Source: Armatimonadetes bacterium UBA5829
GTDB lineage: Bacteria > Armatimonadota > UBA5829
Reading direction: 5' to 3'
NCBI GenBank assembly: GCA_002431715.1
Contig: DJHI01000079.1
Coordinates: 1,495 to 8,272 of the forward strand
DNA: 6,778 nucleotides
Of the stretch, positions 1 to 5,684 are shown piece by piece. Each line of letters opens with the position of its first letter. The first letter of the stretch is position 1. The notes beneath the pieces were generated by a model. That model made no database searches and was not told the origin of the DNA. It saw nothing but the letters and a program-made list of their open reading frames with translations. Position numbers and translations under genes: made by a program.

Positions 1-2235
1 GCTCATAGAGTAAACTTCGTCATCTCTGATCAAACCGCCGATTACAATGGTTGCGCCATCCTTTACACGGACTACATGATCGGTGAAGCGCCTGTTGACG
101 ATCGGAAGGGTTATGTCGCCATCGCTCTGAAGCTGAATTGTGCTGACCTCGGGATGGAGATTGAGCGTAATATAGCCATCAGGGCTTACACTTCCGATCA
201 CTCTGAGTTGAACGCCAGCCTGCTTCGTATCCGTCTGGTAGGTCTTCTCACCGTTCGAGGATGCGCTGACGGAACTTACGTAGGTCACTTCATCGCCGAC
301 AAAGAACACGCCGGGCTTGCCGTCCATACATACAAGATTTGGAGAAGCAAGAACCTTGACATTGCCTTTCTGAACCAGCGCATCAAGTGTCGCTGAGAAA
401 TCGAAAGGCTGTCGGAACCAACGCTTCAAAGATTTATTAACACTGACGTTTTCAGATATCGCTACATCGGTATCAAGTACCGGATCGTTAACTATCAACG
501 GAGCAGTCAAGTCTTCGACAAAAGAGATATCGCCCCAATCCCAGGACAAGCCAAGCTGCTCTTCACCGCTCTTGTTAATGCTGGTAATCTTAGCCTCAAT
601 GTTTATCTGAGGAGACTTTACATCAAGCTCATTTGCAAGAGACAGTGCCTTTTCAACATCCACTTCACGTCCGGTTATGACTATGGCCAGCGGCTTACTC
701 TTTGTCTGGATATTTACAACTTTAGAGTTTGTGCCATTCTGCCCCATCAGACCGATCTGATCTGTGTCACCTTGAGAGGCATCCTCTGATTGATTCTTAT
801 TGATATCGTTTTGATCCACCGCAGAGCCGTTATCGCCTACTCTGATACTCTTGGGACCAAGCAGGTCGAAGCCCTCTGTAGGAGCAAAAGTGATACCAAT
901 TCCAGGGATAAGAGCCGCGAGAGTATTTGCCAACTCTTTTGCATTGACATACTTGACTCTATAAACCACCCTCTTGCTTTCAACAACCTGAATTCTCAGA
1001 TTATCTTCGAACTGCTGAATGAGATTCTTTGCAGCCAGAACGTCACCTTCACGGCCGGTCAGCACAAGTAAATTGCTGTTCAGCGCAGATGAAAGACCTT
1101 CAGAATCACCTGAGCCGGCTTTCTTTGACTTATCGACACCTATCTTGCTTATCTCCAAGTCCGGGTATCTCGACTTAACCAGCGAAATCACATCATTTGC
1201 CATTGCATAATTAAGCTTGATTACCTCGGTCTTTGGATCGGTCAGTTCTCCACCTGCCAGCGTTCTGAGTGAGTCCTTGGAGGCGACCAGATATGTGTCG
1301 CCATTCCTGCTATAAGAATAGCCGCTGAGCTTGGCGATATAATCGAGGGCCGATTCTACAGTCACATCGGAAAGGCTTACAGTCACGTTGCCCGTGACAT
1401 CCTTGCTGGCAACGATATTGTGTCCGCTCTGGACTGACAGAGCCTTAAGAACATCATTGATGTCCGCTCCGAGGAAGTTCAGAGAGACTCTCTTTTCCGC
1501 AGATGCGAATGGCTTTATATAGCTGCCGGTATCGACACGAGCTATTTGCTTAGGCTCATTTGTGAACTTTGGCTTGAAAGCCGCTGGTACAGCCGACGCA
1601 ACCCGTGATCCTGTCTCCTCGGTCACACCTAAAACTCTAGCTCTGGGAGTAACCTTGCGGATTACCGTCGGAACCGGCATCGCTTTTGTGCTCGCGCTTG
1701 CATAAAGAGCGGGCATGGCAACGCGAAGATCGGCCGGAGTCTTTACCGAAGGAACGCCTATGCTCGAAGTGACAGCTGAACCGGAGGGACAAGATGCCGG
1801 CTTGGCAGAAGTCACTGGGCTGGCCGTTACGGCGGGGTTCTTTGGAGCCCCTCTTTTCCAAACCGTAAGCTCTACCCGATCTCTGGAATCAGACCAGTTG
1901 CTTGAATACTGCACATAACCGGAAGTATTTACAACAACACGAGTTAACGGCGGATTGGCGGAAAAATTTGAATATCTGACATTGTATATCTTCCCTGAGG
2001 AGATACCGACCAACCGGCCTTTGGCTGAAAGTTTACATGAGAACTGGAATCCCACATATCGGCCGCTGGGCGATGTCAGGGTTGTCATTTTGAGGGCACT
2101 ATTGCCCTGAACTGTAATTATTACGCGGTCCGGCTTGTTTGTAACATTTATTCCGGTGATCGCCTTGTCCGCGATGGCTGCGCTTGATATCAGGCTGACA
2201 AGGACCAGCATGAAGGCGATAGTTCTAGCTCGCAT
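1..2235 (-). CDS. pilQ: Type IV pilus secretin PilQ with AMIN domain (C-terminus outside the window)
   Basis: This outer-membrane secretin forms the pore through which the pilus leaves the cell. The minus-strand frame is open for 745 codons from the ATG at 2235 to base 1, with no stop. Seen in order: a signal peptide (about residues 1-22, hydrophobic core followed by SSAAIA); an AMIN domain (about 26-127, containing LTRVVVNTSG), which in this family binds peptidoglycan; a Pro/Ala/Ser/Thr-rich linker (about 128-245); a secretin/TonB short N-terminal (N0) domain (about 249-318, VSLNFLGADINDVLKAL); two further N-domains (about 330-545) with NLLVLTGREGDVLAAKNLI and PLAIVITGREVDVEKAL repeats; and the secretin barrel from about 545, with VKVLASPNLV, GKPGVFFVGDEV and DGATIVIGGLIRD. 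The conserved C-terminal segment, usually LP-x-LGDIP-x-LG-x-LF, should lie just beyond the left edge. The start overlaps the end of pilP by 11 bp and has a strong ribosome binding site. An Asn/Asp/Gln/Ser-rich insertion lies at about 466-503. Confidence 0.95.
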   Translation of the reverse strand, partial: MRARTIAFMLVLVSLISSAAIADKAITGINVTNKPDRVIITVQGNSALKMTTLTSPSGRYVGFQFSCKLSAKGRLVGISSGKIYNVRYSNFSANPPLTRVVVNTSGYVQYSSNWSDSRDRVELTVWKRGAPKNPAVTASPVTSAKPASCPSGSAVTSSIGVPSVKTPADLRVAMPALYASASTKAMPVPTVIRKVTPRARVLGVTEETGSRVASAVPAAFKPKFTNEPKQIARVDTGSYIKPFASAEKRVSLNFLGADINDVLKALSVQSGHNIVASKDVTGNVTVSLSDVTVESALDYIAKLSGYSYSRNGDTYLVASKDSLRTLAGGELTDPKTEVIKLNYAMANDVISLVKSRYPDLEISKIGVDKSKKAGSGDSEGLSSALNSNLLVLTGREGDVLAAKNLIQQFEDNLRIQVVESKRVVYRVKYVNAKELANTLAALIPGIGITFAPTEGFDLLGPKSIRVGDNGSAVDQNDINKNQSEDASQGDTDQIGLMGQNGTNSKVVNIQTKSKPLAIVITGREVDVEKALSLANELDVKSPQINIEAKITSINKSGEEQLGLSWDWGDISFVEDLTAPLIVNDPVLDTDVAISENVSVNKSLKRWFRQPFDFSATLDALVQKGNVKVLASPNLVCMDGKPGVFFVGDEVTYVSSVSASSNGEKTYQTDTKQAGVQLRVIGSVSPDGYITLNLHPEVSTIQLQSDGDITLPIVNRRFTDHVVRVKDGATIVIGGLIRDDEVYSMS

Positions 2236-2869
2236 TCTTGACTCCTCCTAATTTCACGTAGATGCGGCGGTTTTTGTAGACCAGCGTTGCGCCGTCGTCA
2301 GAGACGGACTCAACTTTATAGCGCCCGCCGATAAGCTGGCCTTGCCTTACTATATAACGTCCGCCTTCTCCTGATCGGATAATGGCGACATTCTTCTCAC
2401 CTCTGATAACACCGGTAAGAGCAAAATCCGGTGTCTCGTCCTGCACTTCTATCTTCGTTGTGCTGACTGATTTTGCACTAAATGGATTGAACGGATTAGC
2501 CTCTATACGAGGCACTCTGGCCGTAGGATTGGATACGACTTTTGAAAAATTCCTCTTAGTCGCTTCTTCGGATACGGCCGGTTTGGGATTTTCCACATTG
2601 GCTGCACTCCCTGAAACCACGGGAGCAAACGGATCTCTCCTGGCCGGAGTAACCGATAAATCCGGGAAAACTCCGTTCGGCAGCAGTTTTGCTATATCCT
2701 CATTAGTACTATTACTATCAGGCTCGGCTGTTACAGTTGTTTGAGTCTGAACGGCCTTAGCGCGGCGCGGCGCCGGCGCTGCTACCTTGAACGATATGTA
2801 ACCTATACAGACCAGGACAAGCACACCAAGCACAATAAGTTGTGGAGCCTGCTTATTATCCAGCTTCAT
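2225..2869 (-). CDS. pilP: PilP-like type IV pilus assembly protein, transmembrane-anchored
   Basis: The 214-residue product is the likely periplasmic linker between the PilN/PilO inner-membrane complex and the PilQ secretin. Seen: a short cytoplasmic head, one transmembrane segment (about 10-28), a low-complexity Pro/Ser/Thr/Ala stretch containing RRDPFAPV (78-84) and ANPFNPF (124-130), and a compact C-terminal domain (about 148-209) with FALTGVIRGEKNVAII, a G-x-Y-x-V-x-x-G-x-x-I pattern and a final beta-rich YVKLGG. That C-terminal pattern matches the PilP/GspC homology-region fold. Classical PilP is a lipoprotein. Here the only N-terminal Cys (21) is preceded by Val in LVLVC, which is not a lipobox, so the anchor appears to be the transmembrane helix, as in GspC or Thermus PilW. 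The ATG at 2869 is chosen because GGGAGG lies 7 nt upstream. The frame is open to 2962, but those codons overlap pilO and lack a ribosome binding site. The gene overlaps pilO by 14 bp and pilQ by 11 bp. Confidence 0.82.
   Translation of the reverse strand: MKLDNKQAPQLIVLGVLVLVCIGYISFKVAAPAPRRAKAVQTQTTVTAEPDSNSTNEDIAKLLPNGVFPDLSVTPARRDPFAPVVSGSAANVENPKPAVSEEATKRNFSKVVSNPTARVPRIEANPFNPFSAKSVSTTKIEVQDETPDFALTGVIRGEKNVAIIRSGEGGRYIVRQGQLIGGRYKVESVSDDGATLVYKNRRIYVKLGGVKNAS
2243..2249 (-). promoter_or_regulatory. Ribosome binding site of pilQ
   Basis: The minus strand reads AGGAGGA here, 7 nt before the ATG at 2235. It lies inside the last codons of pilP, so translation of pilQ is probably coupled to pilP. 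It is the strongest Shine-Dalgarno in the operon, which suits the gene whose product assembles as a large homo-oligomer. Confidence 0.8.
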
Positions 2870-3614
2870 TACCGTGCCTCCCTTGCTTGCCAGCTGCACT
2901 GCCAGAGGCAGCTTCATTACCAACCGACGGATTAGCAGCCGGTTTCTCATTTTTGAATACAAATGCAGTTATCTGCAGCTTTATATTCAGATTAGGAGAG
3001 CCTATAACTTCTGCGTTAGCTGCCGGATTCATCTGCACAGTATTTATAGCGATGATCTTGGGAAAGCTTGTAAGCTTATACATGAAATCGAGTGCATTCA
3101 TGTATCTGCCTTCTACTTCCACATCTATTTTTAGCTCATCATAAGGGCTTGGAGCCTGTACGGCTGTCTGGGATGTTCCCGGTTGAGCCTTCTGTTCGGA
3201 TGCCGCTTCCACATTGCCGTTGGCAGCCTGCGCACCACTGCTCAGTTTCCTTGCTGTCGGCTGCACTTTTGCAGGTTCCGGTCTGATTCCATTGACTTTC
3301 AGGTTGACCGATTTGCCAAGGGACTCGATCTGCTTGAGAAGTGTTGGAACATAGGCCTGATCAGAGACTGAAGACTCCAAAAATCTGATCTGGCTCCTAG
3401 CATCCAAATAGTCCAGCTTAGACTCTTCCAGCTTCTGAGCGATCTGCTTGCTCTCCGTTACTTTCTTCTCTTTGGCACTCATCTCAGCAGATGCGCTTCT
3501 GAGCTTACCTGCTGCGGCGAGATACCCAAGCGTTATTCCAAAGAAAATAACTACCGCAATTATGATCAGCGCGGTTACGCCTTTCGAGCTGGGTTTAAGA
3601 CTGAGTTGAGCCAT
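2856..3614 (-). CDS. pilO: Type IV pilus inner-membrane assembly protein PilO
   Basis: The 252-residue product is a bitopic inner-membrane protein that pairs with PilN in the pilus alignment complex. Seen: a short cytoplasmic head, one transmembrane helix (about 13-33), a charged heptad-like coiled coil (about 38-82, rich in Lys, Glu and Ala) and a segment YVPTLLKQIESLGKSVNL (88-105) typical of the start of the PilO periplasmic domain. An Ala/Gln/Pro/Ser-rich insertion (about 112-157) follows, and then the rest of the ferredoxin-like domain (about 158-221), with YDELKIDVEVEGRYMNALDF and a closing beta strand LNIKLQITAFVF. The last 30 residues are a Gly/Ala/Asn-rich tail that overlaps the pilP ribosome binding site and start. 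The ATG at 3614 lies 20 bp inside the end of pilN and is preceded by a GGGGTG-type ribosome binding site. The length is slightly above the usual 200-220 residues, mainly because of the insertion and tail. Confidence 0.9.
   Translation of the reverse strand: MAQLSLKPSSKGVTALIIIAVVIFFGITLGYLAAAGKLRSASAEMSAKEKKVTESKQIAQKLEESKLDYLDARSQIRFLESSVSDQAYVPTLLKQIESLGKSVNLKVNGIRPEPAKVQPTARKLSSGAQAANGNVEAASEQKAQPGTSQTAVQAPSPYDELKIDVEVEGRYMNALDFMYKLTSFPKIIAINTVQMNPAANAEVIGSPNLNIKLQITAFVFKNEKPAANPSVGNEAASGSAAGKQGRHGNEAG
2861..2921. repeat. 13-bp direct repeat around the pilP start codon
   Basis: CAGCTTCATTACC occurs at 2861-2873 and again at 2909-2921, a period of exactly 48 bp (16 codons). On the minus strand each copy reads GGTAATGAAGCTG, carrying an ATG-AAG-CTG (Met-Lys-Leu) in the pilP frame and Gly-Asn-Glu-Ala in the pilO frame. 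Only the downstream copy has a good ribosome binding site. The sequence between the copies shows no further similarity. Confidence 0.7.
2877..2882 (-). promoter_or_regulatory. Ribosome binding site that fixes the pilP start
   Basis: The minus strand reads GGGAGG here, 7 nt before the ATG at 2869. The alternative in-frame ATG codons at 2917, 2950 and 2962 have no comparable purine-rich site, so this sequence decides the start and gives a 214-residue protein. It lies within the pilO tail codons. Confidence 0.75.
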
Positions 3615-4188
3615 TAGCTTTCACCCCTTTCGAAGCCTCGCCGCCTTTTAGGTTCGCTCCTATTTCAAACTCAAGACCCTCCTCTTGAACTCCCGTTTTG
3701 CGGGTGAAGGCAAGATCTACATTTTCAAAATCAGGGATAGTCTGGAGCCTTAGCATGGTCTCTCCGACCCTTTCCTGAGTGGGCGATATGCCGTCTAGGC
3801 TGATCTTGATGCCGGTATCGGTTTCACCGGATGTTGATATACGAGTAAGATAAGTAGAGGCTGCCAGAGACTGGGTGAGCCTGTCCAGTGAATTGTACCA
3901 GCGCATGGTGCGATCCTTTGCTTCTCCGAGCAATTTCAGCTTCGGAGCAAGCTGTGCGGTCGCACTCTCGTATTGCTCTATCTCCTTTACTACCGGCTGA
4001 AGCTTGGCTATTTGAGCGTCCAGACGATTAATGCTCATCTTGATGGAATATGCCTTCGTACAGGCCCAACCGCCTAAGCCGACCGCTAAGATCAACTCAG
4101 CCATAATTACCAGGACCAGTCTTCGCATATCCCTTTCCAGACGCTGCTTCTCTGCGCGTCTGGGAGCAATCATATTTATGGAAGGCAT
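3595..4188 (-). CDS. pilN: Type IV pilus inner-membrane assembly protein PilN
   Basis: The 197-residue product is a bitopic protein whose cytoplasmic N-terminus docks into PilM and whose periplasmic part pairs with PilO. Seen: an N-terminal INMIAPRR motif (residues 4-11), equivalent to the conserved INLLP-x-R PilM-binding motif of this family; one transmembrane helix (about 23-44); a coiled coil (about 50-92, NRLDAQIAKLQPVVKEIEQY); and a small alpha/beta domain (about 100-180) with LTQSLAASTYLTRIS, a feature shared by PilN and GspL-type periplasmic domains. The C-terminal residues (181-197) are polar and overlap the pilO start by 20 bp. The ATG at 4188 has AAGGAG at 4196-4201, 7 nt upstream. 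A 54-bp gap separates it from the upstream pilM stop. Confidence 0.92.
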   Translation of the reverse strand: MPSINMIAPRRAEKQRLERDMRRLVLVIMAELILAVGLGGWACTKAYSIKMSINRLDAQIAKLQPVVKEIEQYESATAQLAPKLKLLGEAKDRTMRWYNSLDRLTQSLAASTYLTRISTSGETDTGIKISLDGISPTQERVGETMLRLQTIPDFENVDLAFTRKTGVQEEGLEFEIGANLKGGEASKGVKANGSTQS

Positions 4189-4242
4189 CTAAGAACTCCT
4201 TTCCAACTTCATAGTTAGTATCAGCATTTGATTATTTAATGC

Positions 4243-5358
4243 TTAGGCTGCATTCTTCTTTATTTCAGGCATAGAGTCTTTCAAGGCAAGGCCCGTTCCA
4301 ACCGCAAGCACCGGACCATGCTCGCGTATAAACGACTCGGGAATACGCTGGGTGCTTATCGCTGTCTGTTTGAAGACATCGGCGACGACCGTAGATGTCC
4401 CGAGCTTCGAGGTCATATAGGCCTCCATGCCCAGCATTCGAGCGGTGCCGCCGGTCAAAACGACCTTACTGACCATCGTATCGGCGTCACCCTCGGGAAA
4501 CTGCGATTGATAAAAATGGATAGATCGTCTGACTTCACGAATCAACTCATCGAGTAACGGCTGAACAACTTTCCAGTTGCGATTATCATCATCCATAGCA
4601 TCCAGAGGCTGATCATTGGCCATCTGCAGCTTCATTGTCTCGGCCTCTTCAAATGAAGCGCCTGTGAGCGATTTGATCGCATTTGTGAAGCTGTTGCCTG
4701 CGATGGGGATGTTTCGAGTAAGCGCAAATTCGCCGCGGCTGACTATGTTGACATCGGTGTGGCTGGCACCCATATCGATCAGCGCGACCGTTTTATGCAG
4801 ATATTCGTCGGAAGCGGCCAGTTCTACGAGCGCTCTGATAAGAGAAAATGCTTCAATATCGACCATCAGAGGTTCCAGGCCGGCTGTTTCTATAACCTTA
4901 ACGCGGGAATCAACCATCTCGCGAGGGGCGGCCACAAGCATTACATTCATCTCATTGGAATCTTCGGGCTGGTCCATTATTTCGAACTCCACCACACTGT
5001 CTTCCATGGATGAGGAGATATGCTTGCTGGCCTCATACTTGATAGACTTCCGAAGAACCGCTTCGGGCATCTTTGGAAATTGAACCTGACGCACTATTAC
5101 CTGGGAACCGGAGATAGCGCAGATTGCCCCAGTGGCGCGTATGCCCGCCTCTTTCAAGAGGGAGCGCACTTCATGGGCAACATCTACAATGTTGATGACA
5201 ACGCCTTCCTTGATCGCTTCACTTGGGGTGGGCGTAACCGCCGCGTTTGTAAGTTCCCAACCACGGGCGGTCGGCTCGATTTCAACCGCTTTTATGCAGC
5301 TCGAGCCTATGTCGATTCCGACTGTAGTCTCTTTTGAAAAGAGTGAATTTAACACCAC
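4243..5358 (-). CDS. pilM: Type IV pilus actin-like ATPase PilM
   Basis: The 371-residue product (counted from the GTG at 5358) is the cytoplasmic actin/FtsA-like member of the pilus alignment complex and binds the PilN N-terminal peptide. Seen: the N-terminal LFSKETTVGIDIGSSCIKAV, which is the phosphate-1 loop (about 13-25); QVQFPKMPEAVLRKSIKYEA (about 91-110), a segment typical of PilM; the phosphate-2 loop ALIDMGASHTDVNIV (about 192-206); and the adenosine loop VVLTGGTARMLGM (about 299-311). The length matches the family, usually about 350-370. The frame stays open upstream to an ATG at 5601, but those 81 codons show no family similarity. GTG codons at 5358 and 5355 place the family-typical LFSK-x-x-x-VGID at the N-terminus. 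A GGAGG lies 12 nt before the first GTG, somewhat far, so the exact start is uncertain by a codon. It is the first gene of the operon, and its leader holds an inverted repeat. Confidence 0.93.
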   Translation of the reverse strand: MVLNSLFSKETTVGIDIGSSCIKAVEIEPTARGWELTNAAVTPTPSEAIKEGVVINIVDVAHEVRSLLKEAGIRATGAICAISGSQVIVRQVQFPKMPEAVLRKSIKYEASKHISSSMEDSVVEFEIMDQPEDSNEMNVMLVAAPREMVDSRVKVIETAGLEPLMVDIEAFSLIRALVELAASDEYLHKTVALIDMGASHTDVNIVSRGEFALTRNIPIAGNSFTNAIKSLTGASFEEAETMKLQMANDQPLDAMDDDNRNWKVVQPLLDELIREVRRSIHFYQSQFPEGDADTMVSKVVLTGGTARMLGMEAYMTSKLGTSTVVADVFKQTAISTQRIPESFIREHGPVLAVGTGLALKDSMPEIKKNAA

Positions 5359-5370
5359 TATTTGCCGCGA

Positions 5371-5375
5371 CCTCC
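5371..5375 (-). promoter_or_regulatory. Probable ribosome binding site of pilM
   Basis: The minus strand reads GGAGG here, 12 nt before the GTG at 5358 and 15 nt before the GTG at 5355. The spacing is longer than the usual 5-10 nt. No ATG lies between this site and the family-typical N-terminus, so a GTG start is the best reading. Confidence 0.5.
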
Positions 5376-5388
5376 AATTTCCTGGCGC

Positions 5389-5409
5389 CTTGTCCGTAAG
5401 GCGGACAAG
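5389..5409. repeat. Perfect 8-bp inverted repeat in the pilM leader
   Basis: CTTGTCCG and CGGACAAG flank a 5-nt spacer (TAAGG on the plus strand). The repeat ends 13 nt upstream of the pilM ribosome binding site. It could be a DNA-binding site for a dimeric regulator or an mRNA hairpin in the 5' leader. No T-run follows on either strand, so it is not an intrinsic terminator. Confidence 0.6.
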
Positions 5410-5481
5410 TCCCTGGCAGCATACTATGTCTGCCATCCGTTGAGTGTTGGAAACGTTACGGGAACACGCTTCCTTATATGG

Positions 5482-5511
5482 ATTATCGTCATTTAGCCGG
5501 GGAACTGTAGA
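5482..5511 (-). promoter_or_regulatory. Candidate sigma-70-type promoter for the pil operon
   Basis: On the minus strand, TCTACA (5506-5511; four of six bases of TTGACA) and GATAAT (5482-5487; five of six bases of TATAAT) are separated by 18 nt. Transcription would start near 5475, giving a leader of about 115 nt that includes the inverted repeat. This rests on sequence resemblance alone. Confidence 0.3.
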
Positions 5512-5618
5512 GGTCTTTTGAAGAACAGGAAAACTTGCCGGGTGTTGTTGAATAGGGATTGGGACATGGGATCTACTGATTGGAAGGATTTGGGAGCCCA
5601 CCTGTCGGAGTAATAAAT

Positions 5619-5647
5619 TTGGCAGTGGTTTACAGAGCTCTTAGCTT
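5619..5647 (+). promoter_or_regulatory. Candidate sigma-70-type promoter for the malic enzyme gene
   Basis: TTGGCA (5619-5624; five of six bases of TTGACA) is followed after 17 nt by TAGCTT (5642-5647; only three of six bases of TATAAT). The location, about 40 nt before the TTG start, is suitable, but the -10 match is poor. Confidence 0.25.
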
Positions 5648-5672
5648 TCTACTGGCCACTCTCAGCTATTTT

Positions 5673-5678
5673 AAGGAG
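5673..5678 (+). promoter_or_regulatory. Ribosome binding site that fixes the TTG start of the malic enzyme
   Basis: AAGGAG lies 6 nt before the TTG at 5685. No in-frame ATG exists before residue 41 (Met41), which is inside the ACT domain, so this site supports a TTG start with the complete ACT domain translated. Confidence 0.75.
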
Positions 5679-5684
5679 CAAGAA

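Larger units (their letters stand above)
5359..5684. other. Divergent intergenic region between pilM and the malic enzyme gene
   Basis: About 326 bp without a supported gene. It must hold the promoters of both divergent units. What can be pointed to: an inverted repeat at 5389-5409, a weak minus-strand promoter candidate at 5482-5511, a weak plus-strand promoter candidate at 5619-5647, and the two ribosome binding sites at its ends. An open minus-strand frame continues from pilM to an ATG at 5601 but does not look coding. No tRNA, riboswitch or terminator was recognised. Confidence 0.7.

Noticed and set aside
76..1918. Plus- and minus-strand short open frames within the pilQ region
   Set aside because: The minus-strand secretin frame is continuous for 745 codons with conserved motifs throughout. 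The short frames are shadows of it.
2870..2962. Upstream extension of the pilP frame to the ATG at 2962
   Set aside because: It overlaps pilO codons, has no ribosome binding site, and would place a basic peptide before the membrane helix. The ATG at 2869 has GGGAGG.
4223..4243. Intrinsic terminator after pilM
   Set aside because: The stem is only 6 bp, AT-rich, with a 9-nt loop and no T-run. The downstream pilN clearly belongs to the same operon.
5389..5409. Reading the inverted repeat as an intrinsic terminator
   Set aside because: No T-rich tract follows the stem on either strand, and the position just before the pilM ribosome binding site argues against termination.
4616..5443. Plus-strand open frames opposite pilM
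   Set aside because: They are antisense to strongly conserved PilM motifs, lack ribosome binding sites and have no recognisable domain.
5359..5601. 81-codon in-frame upstream extension of pilM to the ATG at 5601
   Set aside because: No Shine-Dalgarno before the ATG, no family similarity, and the PilM N-terminus LFSK-x-x-x-VGIDIG is normally at residues 1-20. The stretch is better read as the leader.
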